From assembly GCA_029891385.1 (NCBI GenBank), contig CM057228.1, positions 65,602,523-65,666,522 of the forward strand: a DNA stretch of 64,000 bases, read 5' to 3'. Below, in pieces: positions 1 through 12,752 of this stretch. The position numbers and the translations under genes are program-made. This DNA comes from Erythroxylum novogranatense. Its lineage: Eukaryota; Streptophyta; Magnoliopsida; Malpighiales; Erythroxylaceae. Each line of letters opens with the position of its first letter. The first letter of the stretch is position 1. The notes under the pieces are model-generated. The model saw only the letters and a list, made by a program, of their open reading frames with translations. It had not been told where the DNA came from and made no database searches.

Positions 1-57
1 CATAGAATTTTGGCAATGTCTAGGAGGACTGATTGCGTTTCTCATGCAGAATAACAT

Positions 58-279
58 GTGATCACGAGGAAGAACGCGCCAGTCGAAGGGTGTACAGGGG
101 CTGCAGTCGTTCACCAACTTGCAAGGGCTGCACTTCCTGTGTTTGCTTTGGTTGTGAACTGTGCCGTTTTTCGGATTGCAGCTGCCAAACCTGCACGGAT
201 TTTACAAGGAATGCGAAAGCTTGAACGGAGAAACACATTCTTGTTAGCTTCTCTTTTGGTGATAACTCTCGTCTTTTAA
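58..279 (+). other. Unrecognised open frame at window edge, possible 3' end of a gene
   Basis: An open frame of about 73 codons ends in a stop at 277-279. It has no ATG at its start (the first codon is GTG, preceded by an in-frame stop), so if real it is the last exon of a gene lying mainly left of the window. The peptide is alanine- and valine-rich with a hydrophobic C-terminus (LLASLLVITLVF), compatible with a membrane tail. It would be convergent with the formiminotransferase gene. I recognise no family, and chance is a fair alternative. From 280 to 583 I see only AT-rich DNA that probably includes the 3' untranslated region of the next gene. Confidence 0.2.
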
Positions 280-583
280 TTCATCCCTTGCACACCTTCC
301 AAGGAAAGGTTCCAGTTAGCGTCTTTATCTGAACCTCTAAATGCCAACCAGTCCTTTGCGCTAAGCAAATATTCATCTGGTATATAATTTCCAATTCTAC
401 TTTTATATATCCATTAAATTAGATTTTCTGTTGCTTGCACCAAAAAAAAAAATTATTAGAAAATCCAAACAAAAAATTGGGTGGTGAATATATATATAAT
501 GTCAGAATCAGAACACAGAACACGGGACATTCATACACATGGATAAGTGAATGAAAGAAGATTGCACGGGACGATAAGACTAC

Positions 584-2206
584 TTATAAGAAAGGACCTG
601 ATTTCAAATAGCTTTGAATGATTGCCTCTTGAGAAAAGTCAGTAAAATATCCCTTTCCAACATCCATTCCCTCTTCTCTTGCAAGACTCTCAACTTCTCG
701 CTGCACACTAAGCCCTCCAACTTGGGCAGGGTCCAGTAAGTTACAAGCCACCTCAATCACATTATCACCATGACTAAGTGCCATGGCCTGCACCGAAGGA
801 AGGCCACCTCCTCTCTCACTTACTCTTTTTGCAATTCTACGAACAGCACCAATGTTTGTAGAGAAGACAGGCACGTTGTAGTTATCAACCCACGGGGTTG
901 CTCCAATGACAATGACGCCTTTTGCTTCAGTAACTTGCGCTGGACCATGATCTGGCTTCAAAGGTAATGACCTCGATTTTGGTCCACCTGTCCAATGGCC
1001 TCCTGAATTCGGCTTGAAATAACCCAACTCGCGCCTTATTGAATCCAATGTCCTCCCTTCTTCATGGGCAGCTCCATATACAAATGTAGGAACTGCAGGC
1101 CACATTTGAGATCATTAGCCAAGTATTGAATGCCTCATGCCAATTCACCTAATTGCCACTCAAATAACATATGATGCACTTTGCATCTTGATCACCATGC
1201 CAACACAAAGATTCCATGTTTTGACACCTCAGAACACTCAGAAAGATTTACACTATTTAAAGCTAATTCACTGTTTCCACTTAGAGTAAGGACACTGCCT
1301 TCTCATATAAAATCATCTGTTTTGTTCTTTTACCCTGTTTCCAACTGTTGATATTGCCTCTGCATCACATCTTTAGTATAGTTTTCAGTTCACAAAAATG
1401 GGACTCCCAGAATGAAGTGGAAATGTAGTATAAAAGACCCAAATTCTTACAAGTACAATAAAAGATGAATTCTAGAGTAATCTTCATCAACACCATGTCT
1501 CAATAGAACATAAAGGCTGCAAGAAGATAGATAGCGCTATTGAATACAGACAATATGTGGAACTCCTATTCTGGAACTAGGCACAAGGATTATAATATCA
1601 CATTTATTAAGCAAACTAGAAGAAATTTAAAAGCAGACAGCAATGGGAATCTATGATCTAACATAACTTTGGACAAATCTCAAATATGAAAATCCTCGTT
1701 ACTGCAAATTAGATTTAGCAAAGCAGCTTCTATAGAACAGCCAATCATCTACAGCCTAGATTTGTCATCTGGATACTTAGTATTAAGCAAACTTTCAATT
1801 GGCTCAGACCTTGGAGGCTGTTGCCTACATCCACAGCCAATGCCTTTGCAATCCCAGCTACCTGATCCAAAGAAGCACGAGGCAAGGGATGAAAGCAAAT
1901 GTGGTCCACAACACCAAGCCGAGGATGGTTTCCAACATGCAACTCAAGATCTATAGCTTCAAAAGCAGCTTTAACCATGGCAAGCACAGCACTCTTCAGA
2001 GGACTTGATTCTGATTCTAAAGATGGCTCAGTTCGCAAAGGGGAGACAAGAGTATAACCCACTCTGTTGTAAATGACGTCTTCAAACTTATTAATAATAG
2101 GGGCTTCAAGGAATTGTTTCGCAGCTCTTTCAATTGCCTGCAATGCACCCTTGTTTCGGCTCTCAGATATGTATACCTTGCAGCAACCAAGCATGCACTT
2201 CAACAT
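584..2206 (-). CDS. Formiminotransferase-like protein (plant FTCD N-terminal homologue), two exons
   Basis: Join of 2206-1810 and 1092-584 on the minus strand, 301 residues. Exon 1 ends CAAG|GTCTGA and exon 2 starts after CTGCAG; the split codon gives an uninterrupted match to plant family members (...NSLQ-V-PTFVYGAAHEEGR...). The 717-bp intron is AT-rich and I see nothing in it. The two formiminotransferase subdomains are recognisable: the N-terminal half has VYISESRN, NKFEDVIYNRVGYTL and the NHPRLGVVDHICFHPL segment holding the His-Pro-Arg region that is catalytic in animal FTCD; the C-terminal half has IGATPWVDNYNVPVFST and KGYFTDFSQE. Animal FTCD moves a formimino group from formiminoglutamate to tetrahydrofolate and is fused to a cyclodeaminase; plant proteins of this length lack that second domain, so the physiological substrate in plants is uncertain. 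The start at 2206 gives the usual N-terminus. Length and absence of stops suggest a functional gene. Confidence 0.88.
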
Positions 2207-2890
2207 GGTTCACCTCTCTGCCACCATCCACAGGTTGCAGAAGAACATAAGTGGGATATGAGAGAGAGACTTCAGAAATTTGTGGTTACAATTTGAAGGA
2301 ACTCAAAAAGTCTCTACCACATAATATTCAGTGATACAATTTCAGGCGAAATCAGTCTTGAAAGTTCAGAAACTTAACAAATTCTACTCAACCAATAATA
2401 GCATTTAGATTGAAACAGTCCGCATAAGGAATGCTCCTATTAACCAGTCTAGTATGCCAAAGAACTACCAAACACCATGTTTAAGTGGTCATCTGTTATC
2501 CACCTATTTGCCCATATCATAATCCAAAAATAAACAAAGACAAAAAGATATTTCAACGATTTAAGAACATAAATGCAAACTCCAGGAGAATAGTTTAGCA
2601 CATCAAAAACTGAGGGCCACACCCATCACCCAAGTAATCTAAAAAAATTCATTTCTTCCTTAAAACTCAAATCTCTTTGGGCTTTGAGCAACCATCATGC
2701 TCCAATTTCTTGCCAAACCCGCCCTCACGATCCTACACTTTAAGAGTAAACTAACCATTATCTCCTGAGTGTCCTCATCCGTCATCTATCTATCAAGTCC
2801 TCCATTCCGAAATCAGTAGATAACCGACAAGGGTCGACTGACTAAAAGCCGAGTTTTCACCCACTTCGAAGCCTGTCTTGAGATCGATAT
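2207..2890 (-). promoter_or_regulatory. 5' flank of the formiminotransferase-like gene
   Basis: About 680 bp separate the start codon from the LTR of the copia element at 2891. This stretch must hold the leader and whatever promoter remains. On the minus strand, GGTGGCAG lies just upstream of the ATG and could be a 3' splice site for a leader intron, but this is weak. I see no open frame and no clear TATA box. If the leader starts further out, the copia element would lie inside a leader intron or would have displaced the promoter. Confidence 0.3.
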
Positions 2891-3171
2891 TGTAAGAAAA
2901 TCTATGAACATATCATAAACTATAGGATCGATTATATGCATGAAAAAACAAACATACATACTTGATACTTGTTTAGGTTTCACCAATTAAGGAACACCGA
3001 GACTGGTCAATCCAACGTTTTTTTTCTCTCAAAACCAAAATATCCGGAGTCAGTTATATATCTCTAAACCGTTGGCTTTGTCTTTTAAATACAATCTTCA
3101 GATAACTACCATTAGTAGTTATTATTGTAAGCGGATGTTTTTGACTCATCACGGGTGGAAGAAAACCATCA
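2891..3171 (-). repeat. 3' LTR of the copia element
   Basis: 281 bp, TG...CA ends on the plus strand, matching 14770-15052 over its whole length with scattered substitutions and one or two single-base indels. On its inner side (3172-3181) the minus strand reads GAGTAGGAGA, a polypurine tract of the kind expected immediately before a 3' LTR. Confidence 0.78.
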
Positions 3172-3181
3172 TCTCCTACTC
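3172..3181 (-). promoter_or_regulatory. Polypurine tract (GAGTAGGAGA)
   Basis: Nine purines in a run of ten on the minus strand, directly abutting the 3' LTR. This is where plus-strand DNA synthesis would be primed during reverse transcription. Confidence 0.55.
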
Positions 3182-3291
3182 ACACATGAGGGGTTAAAAC
3201 AGGGATGAAGCCAGACTCAACTCTAAGGGAGGCCGGGGCTAACATCTAAATGCAAACATATAATATAATTATATAATATAATACAATTAGG

Positions 3292-4229
3292 GATATGTAT
3301 GACGGCGCACTGACTAGCGTTAGGACGGTAGGTGAGGACACGGAAACATTCTCTATCAGTATGGGTCTCTAACAAGGCTCAGCATTAAGCCCTTTGTTGT
3401 TTACATTAGTGTTAGATGAGATTACCAAACATATTCAAGAAGAGGTACCTTGGTGTATGTTATTTGCGGACGATATTGTCCTCGTGGCTGAGACCAAGGA
3501 AGGAGTCAATGCCAAGTTAGAATACTGGAGAGAAACATTAGAATCGAAAGGTTTTAAGATGAGCAGATCTAAGACGGAGTATTTAGGATGTAACTTCTCA
3601 GGAAACCAAGTGGAGCATGAGGTGGCAGTTACAATTGGTACCGACGTCATACCTCAAAGGACGAGTTTTAAGTATCTCGACTCTGTCATTCAAAGTGATG
3701 GGAATATCGATGCTGATATTGTACATCGTATTAGATCAGGCTGGACCAAATGGCGAAGTGCATCAGGAGTTTTATGTGATAAGAAGATTCCTTTAAAACT
3801 TAAGGGGAAGTTTTATAAAACGGTGATTCGTCCAACCATGTTATATGGAGCGGAGTGCTGGCCTACTAAACGTAGGCATATAAGACAGTTGTTGGTTGCA
3901 GAAATGCGTATGCTTAGGTGGATGTGTGGTTTTTCTAGAAGAGATAAAGTTAAGAACGAGGTGGTGAGAGAGAGACTACGGGTAACCAGTTTTGCAGACA
4001 AGTTAAGAGAGACTAGGCTTCGGTGGTATGGGCATGTGCGGAGGAGGCCCTCCGATGCTCCGGTTCGAAGCTGTGAGGGCATTACACTTAGTGACTATAA
4101 GAGGAGGAGAGGAAGACCGTACAAGAATTGAAGGGAAGTGATCAAAGCGGATATGTCAGAGTTAGCCATTAGTGAGGTCGTTGCTCAGTGTAGAAAAGTT
4201 TGGCGTGAAAGGATAAGGGTAAATGATTG
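3292..4229 (+). pseudogene. RTE-type reverse transcriptase, C-terminal fragment
   Basis: About 310 codons of the reverse transcriptase C-terminal half. The part from 3394 to 4131 is open (245 codons) and includes the finger/palm residues around FADDIVL, the KTEYLGC motif, and the thumb region with MLYGAECWP and AEMRMLRWMCG. A TAA stop interrupts it near 3371 and a TGA near 4131, after which the same frame continues with recognisable family sequence to a stop at about 4229. The endonuclease and the first half of the RT are missing through 5' truncation. It cannot encode an active protein. Confidence 0.78.
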
Positions 4230-4514
4230 ACTGTTCCAGTTACCCAATCCCCTTACTTGGTGAGTACCAAAGAGGGATGAACTGCTTATAATACTAGGTT
4301 CTCGCAGATATATCCTCCTTCAGGTATTCTCCATCTTTTTTCTTTTACTGTCTTTGTATACCACATCATTCTTATATTGTCTCATTTGCATGCGGGTCCA
4401 CCGGAAACAGCCTCTCTACTATGTAGGGGTAAGGTTGCGTACTATCGGACCTCTCCAGACCCTGCTTCATTGCAGGATTTCAGACTAGGTGATGATGATG
4501 ATGATGATGATGAT
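3292..4514 (+). mobile_element. 5'-truncated LINE of the RTE clade with a TGA-repeat tail
   Basis: The fragment begins inside the reverse transcriptase domain and runs through the 3' end to a short tandem TGA tail (about 4490-4513), typical of RTE-type LINEs, which lack poly(A). Recognisable order: MYDGALTSVRTVG, an in-frame TAA near 3371 where the family has a coding residue, QGSALSP, the catalytic FADD box near 3460, then the C-terminal WYGHVRRR region. It lies between the hAT left end and the hAT transposase, so it is the youngest layer of this nest. Similar ATATAATAT-type stretches before and after it may be a degenerate target duplication, but the AT-rich context makes this uncertain. 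Confidence 0.8.
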
Positions 4515-4534
4515 ATAATATTATTAATAAATAA

Positions 4535-6973
4535 TCAAAATGCAACACGTCGTTCTTTTAGATCACGAAAATCATCTATCAATAAATCTGTACTAACTGT
4601 TTCAACAATTTCTCTTTCAATAAACACTAATAAACAATCAGAGAGATATTCATCTTCCATCTTATTACGAAGTCTCGTCTTCACAATTTTCATAGCTGAA
4701 AATGATCGCTCTGTTGTAGCAGTAGAAATTGGGAGAGTGAGAACCAAAGTAACCACTCTATAAACAAGGGGGAAATTTCTGATTTTCTAGTTTTCACCAA
4801 CCATTGGCACAAATCAAAAATGGTTACCAAGTTTTCAAATTCTGGAACTTGTGTTGCATGATTAAAGTGCTCAAATTGTATCCTCAATCGTAGCATGTCA
4901 TACTCGCAAAATCTCATGAGTCGAATTTTGTACTAACTTGCAAATATCATCAACCCTGAATGACCTACGAATCTCCTTTGGGTCTAAAGCTGAACTGAGA
5001 ATAAGGAGCTCTACCATGTGGTCATTGAACTTATTGTTCAATTCCTGCAATTAAGAGTCAATCACTGCATTGAAAATGTCAACTTTATAATGATGTTCTA
5101 ATAAAATTTTATCTTGTTGATGACGAGCCCTTCCTCTTCTAGCAACATAAAGAGCATTCAAATCTAGCACAAGTATATTAACCTTTTCACAAAAATATTT
5201 CACTTCTAAAAGCAATTCTTCCCATCCTTATCTCTCAAATTCTGGATAAGTGACTTTGTGGACGAAACTAAGTGCATTGCATTCAGTATGTCTTGAGATT
5301 TGAGTTGTAAAGCCTGACAAAGTGAGTAAAAAACCCCAAAATCTTTCTCATGAGATGCAAAATAAAAACAAATTGAAAAGAGGTTAGTGCCTCATATGCT
5401 GCATCTGCTTCTCCACGTTGAGCCGAAGTAGCTCTATCTTCAATAATATTCAATAAAACCTCACAAGTAGCACTAAACATGTTTATCAAATTGGAAACAG
5501 ATTTCAAATAAGAACTCCAACGAGTGTCTCCTACTCTTTGTAAAGTGCCAATCTGATTCAAGCCTTTTCCACTCTCAAGTTCATTAATGAAGTAAATGAG
5601 TAATATTTTCAACACGAAAGCGACTTTTCGGTTGGTCGTTGCGCTTTTATGATGCCCCAACAATATTAACAATACAATTTAATTTTGTAAAAATGATGAA
5701 TCGGGATAACTTCCTTCGATGTTGCAACTAAAGCCAATTGCGACCTATGTGCCATACAATGAACATAGTAAGCATAAGAGCACTCCTTTAAAATTAGAGC
5801 TATAATCCATTCCATTCCCTCTCATATTACTTGCACCATCATAGCCTTGTCCTCTAATGTTTTGAACATCAAGATTATGATGTAATAAAACTAAGAAAAT
5901 TCCTCTTTAATGTCAATGCAGTGAAGATTCGTAACATGAACTAACCCAAAGAATCGTTCTCGCACAAGACCTTTTTTATCGACAAATCTCAAGACAATAG
6001 ACATTTGCTCCTTCTTAGACTCATCCCAAGCTTCATCAACAATTATACAAAATTTACCATCACCAATTTCTTCACGGATAGCATTCTTCACTTTGATTCC
6101 CAAAACATGTAAAATTTCCTTTTGCACTTGTGGTGATGTATATGAGGCATTCAAGGGAGCTTTTTTCACAACTTCTGCTACTTTTTCATTATAAGAGGAT
6201 ATGAAATTTAATAATTCAAGAAAATTTTCACGATTCGTTGATGTTGCACTCTCATCAATACCTCTGAAAGCACATCCTTGACATGCAAGCCATCTAGCAA
6301 CTTCAATTGAAGCTTTTAATTGAAGTATGTTATCTGCATTTTGTTGAGATGTAAATCTTTCAAACCTTTGCACTATGTGTGATGGTTGATTCATGAGATC
6401 TATGCAAGCTCTCTCAGCTTTTCAATGACAAGATGTGAGATCCTTTCAAATATGTGCCAAAAATGCACAGTTTTTACCATCTCTCACTTTTTTCCAAGAG
6501 CGAAATCCATGGACAGTAAATGCTTCACATCTAGAAGGTCCATTTTGTGCAGAAAACAAATAACATGACAAACAAAATGCAGCATCTTTAGCAGGTGAAT
6601 ATTCCAACCAAGACGGGAATAGTTTGAACCATGATGATTGGAAGCTACGTGAGTGCTTTTCATTAGATTTTGGATATGTTGAAAGCAAATCTTGATATGG
6701 ACCAGCTTAAATATAAGCTCTTCTAACTTCATCACGTTGATCAACAACATATTCACATATTTGTCTTCTTAAGCCAGGATCACGCTCTAGGGAATTAATA
6801 TCAAAAGTTGCATTGGCTTCAACTCTTAAAGCTTTGGTAGGACGATCCTCAGATGGCTCAGAAGGTTTATAATTAGAGATCGATTCTTGTTCTTGAGTTG
6901 CATCAGAACTTTCTGTAATCTTTCTTTTAAAAAAGACATGAATTTTGGTGTCTTTCAATATGATATCTATCAT
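4535..6973 (-). pseudogene. hAT transposase, TTF-type zinc finger / DUF4371 / dimerisation-domain type, decayed
   Basis: Read on the minus strand, fragments in the order of this family (also known from ZMYM1-like plant proteins) follow one another: basic N-terminus (from 6973), the TTF-type zinc finger region SWFKLFPSWLEYS...FCLSCYLF (near 6600), the DUF4371 region from about 6390 (RFERFTSQQ, then DEAWDESKKEQMSIVLRFVD), a middle part near 5300-5670 (RVGDTRWSSYLKSV), and the C-terminal hAT dimerisation domain (PISTATTERSFSAMK) ending at 4535. Frames shift or stop near 6700, 6450-6390, 5890, 5670 and between 5280 and 4920, so no complete protein is possible. It belongs to the hAT element whose ends are at 3200 and 7660. 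Confidence 0.82.
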
Positions 6974-7668
6974 AAAAATAAGAATACTACATGAATTTAT
7001 TTGTTAAAAATACTGTAAATACATACATTTTTTAATATCTATAATGAAATAGCATACAAACTATGAGACACATTCAAACAAATGAACACTAAAATTTAAA
7101 TAATAACAGACATAACACATAAGCCACCGCCCAGGCTCGCTGGGAGCCACCACCCAGGCTCACTGGTATACGTACCTTAAATAACTTGAATCTTGATGGT
7201 GAAATTAGCTTCTCATTGTTCTCAAGTCTTAATCATCAATCAATATCCTAATTCCTACATACCAATAAGGCAATAACCCAATCAGTAATCACAAAAAAAG
7301 TTAATTTTAGGAATCAATCAATTCTGGTTTAGGCTTCTTTTGAGCTAGATAATGATGCCTCTAAGATTCATCTATTTAAATTTACTCAAGGTGAAGCTAT
7401 CAGAAATTTTACCATGAGATACAATTGGGTGGGTGGACCGTGAGATGGCCCAGATGGAGCCTGGAGGGTGAAGGCGTTTCCAATCTGGAGAAGGAGGGTT
7501 GTGCATGCAGAGTTGAAGAGAAGAGAAGATAGGGATTTTTTTAAGGGGGGCCACTTATATTTATAATTTTAAAAATTTTAATTATATAAATAATTTAAAA
7601 AAAATATATTTGAAAGGGGGGGCCATGGCCCCCCTCCCCTATAACATGGCTTCGTCCCTGGGTTAAAA

Positions 7669-8690
7669 AAAACTCTGCAATACTCATACTCGTTCAATAA
7701 CCAGTGTGACCAGCATACAACGAGAGCACATTGTCATACATCTGTTAGGAGTATATGACATCTCGATTTAACAAATTGATCCTAGGACTTATGAGTCCTT
7801 GAGTAGACATTGTATGCTATACCCTAAATCATATCTCGCATTTGCATTTTTCCCTTTGATCTCATTTAGTTTCTTGAGTTATGACTGTCAAGTTCTCTAC
7901 TAAAGAGACGATGGCCATCTATGAATACTTTTCATACGAGTCAATGAGCTAAATTAAATGACCTTTCTCTGTTCTCAATTCTCTTTTGAATTAAATTTAA
8001 TTTGCTTTCCTAGAATTATTCCATAGGATCGTATCTTGTATGATCTTTTGGCAATAACCTAAAGTAGCAAACCTTAAATTCAATTCGCAAGAATGAAACA
8101 AGAGTCGTAAGGGTATATGATGAGGTTCTTCTTAACCTCAAGGGTCTCACACAATGTAAGATGAGATCTTGCGACTTACATTAATCCCTTTTGTGGTCAG
8201 TTATGCACACATGGTACGAGTCATATGCTACGGTATTTACCTACTTCGTTTACCTTGAACATCTTTTATCCTAGAAATACCGTACAGATGATAGCTCAAA
8301 CATACTCAATGTTTAACTTGAGTTCACTTATCTACTCACAAACTTATTCATAACTCACATCTGGCAATGTAAGACAGATATAATGATTAATAAATCACTT
8401 TGAACCAATTTCCTTGCAACATCTATGGTTTAAGTTTCGCGCTCTCAATTATCACCTAGATAATAAACTGTAAACATGCCTCATCTCTAGCGACCATAAA
8501 CACTAGAGGTGATTTCCCATGTGAGAGGGTCAATCTATAATCTATCTCATATTCTTATGATTCATCTCAAAATATATTTGTACATAAAACACATATATTC
8601 ATGAATCAAATGATACATAATATATAATCTTCATCATACATTATATACAAACAAGTGACATTAGACGAAGTGAACATACATAAAAAAAAT
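7669..8690 (-). other. Non-coding 3' internal region of the copia element
   Basis: About 1 kb between the end of the copia pol frame and the hAT insertion site. No open frame and no LTR repeat lies here; its continuation to the polypurine tract is at 3172-3199 on the other side of the hAT. Confidence 0.5.
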
Positions 8691-8706
8691 GTTTTATCGG
8701 TACATT

Positions 8707-11700
8707 TCAACATCTACACAGTCCTAGTGACTTTACATGCCCAATAAATACATCTCTAGAAATTGGCTTTATCATTGGGTCTGTTATCATATCTCGCGTA
8801 GATATATATTTCATGTTAACTCCTCCTCGTGCAACTATATCTTTCACATAATTGTATTTAGTATCTATGTGCTTTGTCTTACAATGAAATTTGGGGTCTT
8901 TTGTATAAGCGATTGCAGCTTGACTATCACAGTTGATGGTCACTGGATTAATTTCGCTTTTAGTGACTCCCAAATGCACAAGGAATCGATGAAGCCACAC
9001 AACCTCTTGTACTGTAGTTGAGAACGCTATAAATTCAGCTTCCATTGTGGATAATGCAACGCAGGATTGTTTCTTACTTTTCCATGATATTGCTCCATGG
9101 TTTAGTAAGAATACATATCCTGAGGTAGATTTTTTTTCGTCTAAATCTCCTCCCCAGTCTGCATCTGTATATCCTTGTATACATAGATTATTGCCTTGAT
9201 AAAACAAAGCATAGTCCACGGTTCCCTTCAGATACCTTAATATTCTCTTTACTGCTTTCCAATGTGCTTGGCCTGGATTTGATTGATATCTGCTCACCAT
9301 CCCAACAGCGTAACAAATATCTGGTCTTGTACACATCATTGCGTACATAAGACTTCCAACTGCACTAGTGTACGGAACATTCTTCATTTGTTCCATTTCT
9401 TGTGGCGTTGACGGGCAATTCCTCTTACTAAGGCCTTCATTTTTAGCAATAGGATTATCAATTGGTTTGCAATCTTGCATACGGAATCGTTCAAGAATTC
9501 TTTGAATGTACATCGCTTGTGAAAGCGATAACAATTTCTTTGAACGATCTCTTGAAATCTTGACTCCAAGAATGTATGTCGCTTCACCCATGTCTTTCAT
9601 TTCAAATTTAGATGATAGCTATTCTTTGATTTCCGTAAGAAACACACAGTCATTACAAGCAATCAATATATCATCTACATATAAAGATAAAATCGCAAAT
9701 TTATCTTTGGATCTCTTAACATACACACAATGGTCTTCATCGATCATTTGAAAATCATACGAAATGATTACGTTATGAAAACGAATATACCATTGTCTTG
9801 AAGACTGCTTCAGGCCATAAATTGATTTTAATAAACGACATATTTTATTTTCATGACCTGCCTTAATGAAACCTTCAGGTTGTTCCATATAGATTTCTTC
9901 ATCTAGTTCTCCATTAAGAAAAGCAGTTTTTACATCCATTTGATGTAATTCAAGATCCATACTAGCTATTATAGCCAGAATAAGACGGATTGAAGCAAAC
10001 TTCACAACAGGTGAAAAAGTTTCCTCATAATCAATTCCCTCCTGTTGCGTATATCCTTTTGCTACAAGACGTGCCTTATATCTTTCGATATTGCCATCAG
10101 CTTTTCGCTTAATTTTGAGAACCCACTTGCTCCCAATTGCTTTACGTCCTTCGGGGAGGTCAACCAAGTCTCATACTTGATTTGAGCTTAAAGAAGACAT
10201 TTTTTTGTCATTTCTTTCATCCAATCTTCTTTAGCAGGGCCAGTAAGAGCCTCATTTATATTCCTTGGCTCTTCTTCCTCTTGCGGAACAATCATATTAA
10301 TTTCTCCTTCAATCTCAAAACGACGTCAGGAAATTATCCCTCGATTACTTTGTCTTAACCGAGGTTCATCATGAACAAATTCATGATTGATCTGATTGCT
10401 CCCACTTGGATCAGTTATCATAGAGAACCTTTCTGTGGAATTGCTCCCACTTGGTTGAAGTTCCTCATCTTGATTCTGCATAGCATAATCATTCTGATCA
10501 AGCGACTCATATAATAATAGGTCTTTACCTATTTTGCCTTGCTTGGGAAAATCATTCTCTAAGAATGTTACATCTCGTGATTCAAATTCAGTTACACCTC
10601 CACTACCTTGTTCACTTATGAACAAGTATCCTTTTGAGTGTTCTAAGTATCTAATAAAAATACTTTTTCTCCCTCTTGGGCCTAATTTTCCATGTTTGTG
10701 AGAGAGATCATGAACATAGGCTACACACCCCCAAGGTCGGAGACTTGACACATCAGGCCTCCTACCAATCCACAACTCATATGGTGTGTTAGTAACTGAT
10801 TTCGTGGGCACACGATTAAGTACATAAGTGGCTGTTAGCAACACATCACCCCAAAAGGTGATTGGTAAATTTGCTTGGGCCATCATGGACCTAAATCATT
10901 TCCAATAGCGTCCTATTTCGTCTTTTAGCGAAGCCATTTTGCTATGGGGTTCTAGGAATTGTTAATTGCCTTTCTATTCCTTTTTCATCACAGAAAGCCT
11001 TGAACTTTTCTGACAAGTACTCTTATCCACGATCAGTTCGTAATGCTTTTATTTTCTTATCTAATTGATTCTCAACCAAGTTCGAGTATTTTATGAAACA
11101 ATCGAATGCTTCTAATTTATGAGAAATCAAATAGATATGACCATACCGAGTATACTCATCTATGAACGTGATGAAATAAATTGCCCCACGTCTAGCCCTT
11201 ACATTCATTGGATCACAAATGTCGGAATGAATTAATTGCAATGGATATAAAGCTCGTGTTCCCTTTCCAAATGACTTTCTTGCCATTTTACCAGCTAAAC
11301 AATGCTCACATGTAGGTAAATCTACTTGACTTAGATTACCTAAAAGTCCTTCTTTTGCCAATCGATTTATTCGATTTTGACCAATATGGCATAGTCTAGC
11401 GTGTCTAGCGTGCCACAAAGTTGCATCATTGTTGGAATTACTAGATGTGAATAATGAATAACTAATATTATTATTTTCCTTTAACACATCCAGCACAATA
11501 AAACCATCCAATAAAAAACCATGACCATAATTAATAGATCCAAGATACAAATCCATTCCACCACTGTGAAAATTTACATTAAAACCAAGTTTAACTAACA
11601 TTAACACAGATAAAAGATTCCTACGAATCTGTGGAGCAAATAATACTTCATGTAGGATGAGAGGTCGTCCTCCACGCATGTCCAATTTACATGTCCCAAT

Positions 11701-12752
11701 TCCTTGTACAGCAACTTTGGAATTGTAACCTACATAAAGTCATCGACTACCATGTAGGAGTTTACAAAACTCAACGAAGGCATCACAATCCTTCGCTACA
11801 TGGTTGGTTGCTCCTGAGTCTGCAATCCACAAAGGATGTGATTCAGTTAGAAAAACATAACAAGAAACATTCACATAACAAATGTTTGTACTGTAAAGTT
11901 ATACCTTCTTGGGCTCAGCACAATCTCGAGCAAAGTGGCCCTTATTACCACAATTATAACATTTCACATGTTTCATGTTCTTCTTCTTGAAGGGACGCTT
12001 TCCCTTTTCACGTTGGTTCCAATTTTTCTTCTTGGATTCCTGAGGGGAGTGGTTGAATTTCTTATTCCTTTTCCACTTATATCCACCATGATGCTTGCGT
12101 TTCTTGTTCATAGCTCCATGTAAGCTAGAACTAACTGCATATGCCTCAGAAGACATCTTTGAGGCTTTAAGACGCTCTTCCTCCAAGATAAGATGCCTCG
12201 TAGCATCTTCCATTGTCTTGATGTTTTCATTATGAGTTAGGTGCATCTTCATATGCTCCTAACTCTGAGGCAGTGAACGGGTCACAGCTTGCACCTGCTG
12301 CTCATCAGACAGCTCATGACCAACATCACGTAACTCACTTACCATGTTAAACAATTTTCTCAAATGCTTCTGTATTGTATCATCTGGGCGCTTCTTATAA
12401 GTATCAAACTTAATTGTGAGTGACCTCACTTTGGTCACTGAAGCACCTCCAAAACGAGCAGCCAATGCGGACCACATATCCTTTGCAATTTCGAACTTAC
12501 GGAACTCACGCATGATATCATTATCCATGCTACTCAGCAACATGATGCGAGCTAAAGAGTTTTTCTTTTTCCATAAGTCATACGCATCACGGTCTCATCT
12601 ATGTTAGGCTGTAGTGCCCTCCTCAGGAACATTCATGGTTAGGTTTAATGGTTCTAGAGCCTCTTGCTCTTACTCCAAATTTCGTAATTGTCACCATTGA
12701 GTTTCTCACCCCTATTGAGTTCAGCAACTATATTCTTCGAAGCAGTAGCCAT
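8707..12752 (-). pseudogene. Copia gag-pol polyprotein, frameshifted
   Basis: A full copia order can be followed on the minus strand. Gag starts with ATG at 12752 (MATASKNIVAELNRG), shifts frame near 12650, and continues through a UBN2-type region (12543-12259) to a CCHC knuckle (CYNCGNKGHFARDC, near 11930). The protease stretch 11890-11690 is broken. Pre-integrase and integrase follow (LCHIGQ..., CEHCLAGK, FIDEYTRYG; 11685-11023), then the integrase C-terminal region (10886-10326), reverse transcriptase (10167-9619, with LYVDDIL intact), and the RT end plus RNase H (9600-8707, with YTDADWGG, STMEAEF and NCDSQAA holding the acidic residues). At least seven frame breaks or stops make it inactive. 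RNase H and RT are the best-preserved parts. Confidence 0.88.

Larger units (their letters stand above)
3200..7660 (-). mobile_element. hAT-superfamily DNA transposon with perfect 8-bp target duplication
   Basis: The left end reads CAGGGATGAAGCCA and the right end, reverse-complemented, CAGGGACGAAGCCA, followed on both sides by a GC-rich subterminal stretch. The 8 bases outside are GGTTAAAA at 3192-3199 and GGTTAAAA at 7661-7668: identical, and of the length hAT transposases generate. The 4461-bp element contains a decayed transposase gene on the minus strand (4535-6973) and an inserted LINE fragment on the plus strand (about 3292-4514). It sits between the copia 3' region and the copia polypurine tract, so it jumped in after the copia element. 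6974-7660 is non-coding subterminal DNA with a small direct repeat (CACCCAGGCTC-like) near 7125-7170. Confidence 0.9.

Noticed and set aside
2820..2890. CCTGTCTTGAGATCGATAT before the left copia LTR as a second primer site
   Set aside because: Only CCTGTCTT is shared with the region inside the right LTR; the TGGTATC core is absent. Noted as a hint of recombination but not called.
4377..4763. A plus-strand open frame with a run of aspartates
   Set aside because: The Asp run is the TGA/GAT repeat tail of the LINE and the remainder is the reverse strand of the hAT dimerisation domain.
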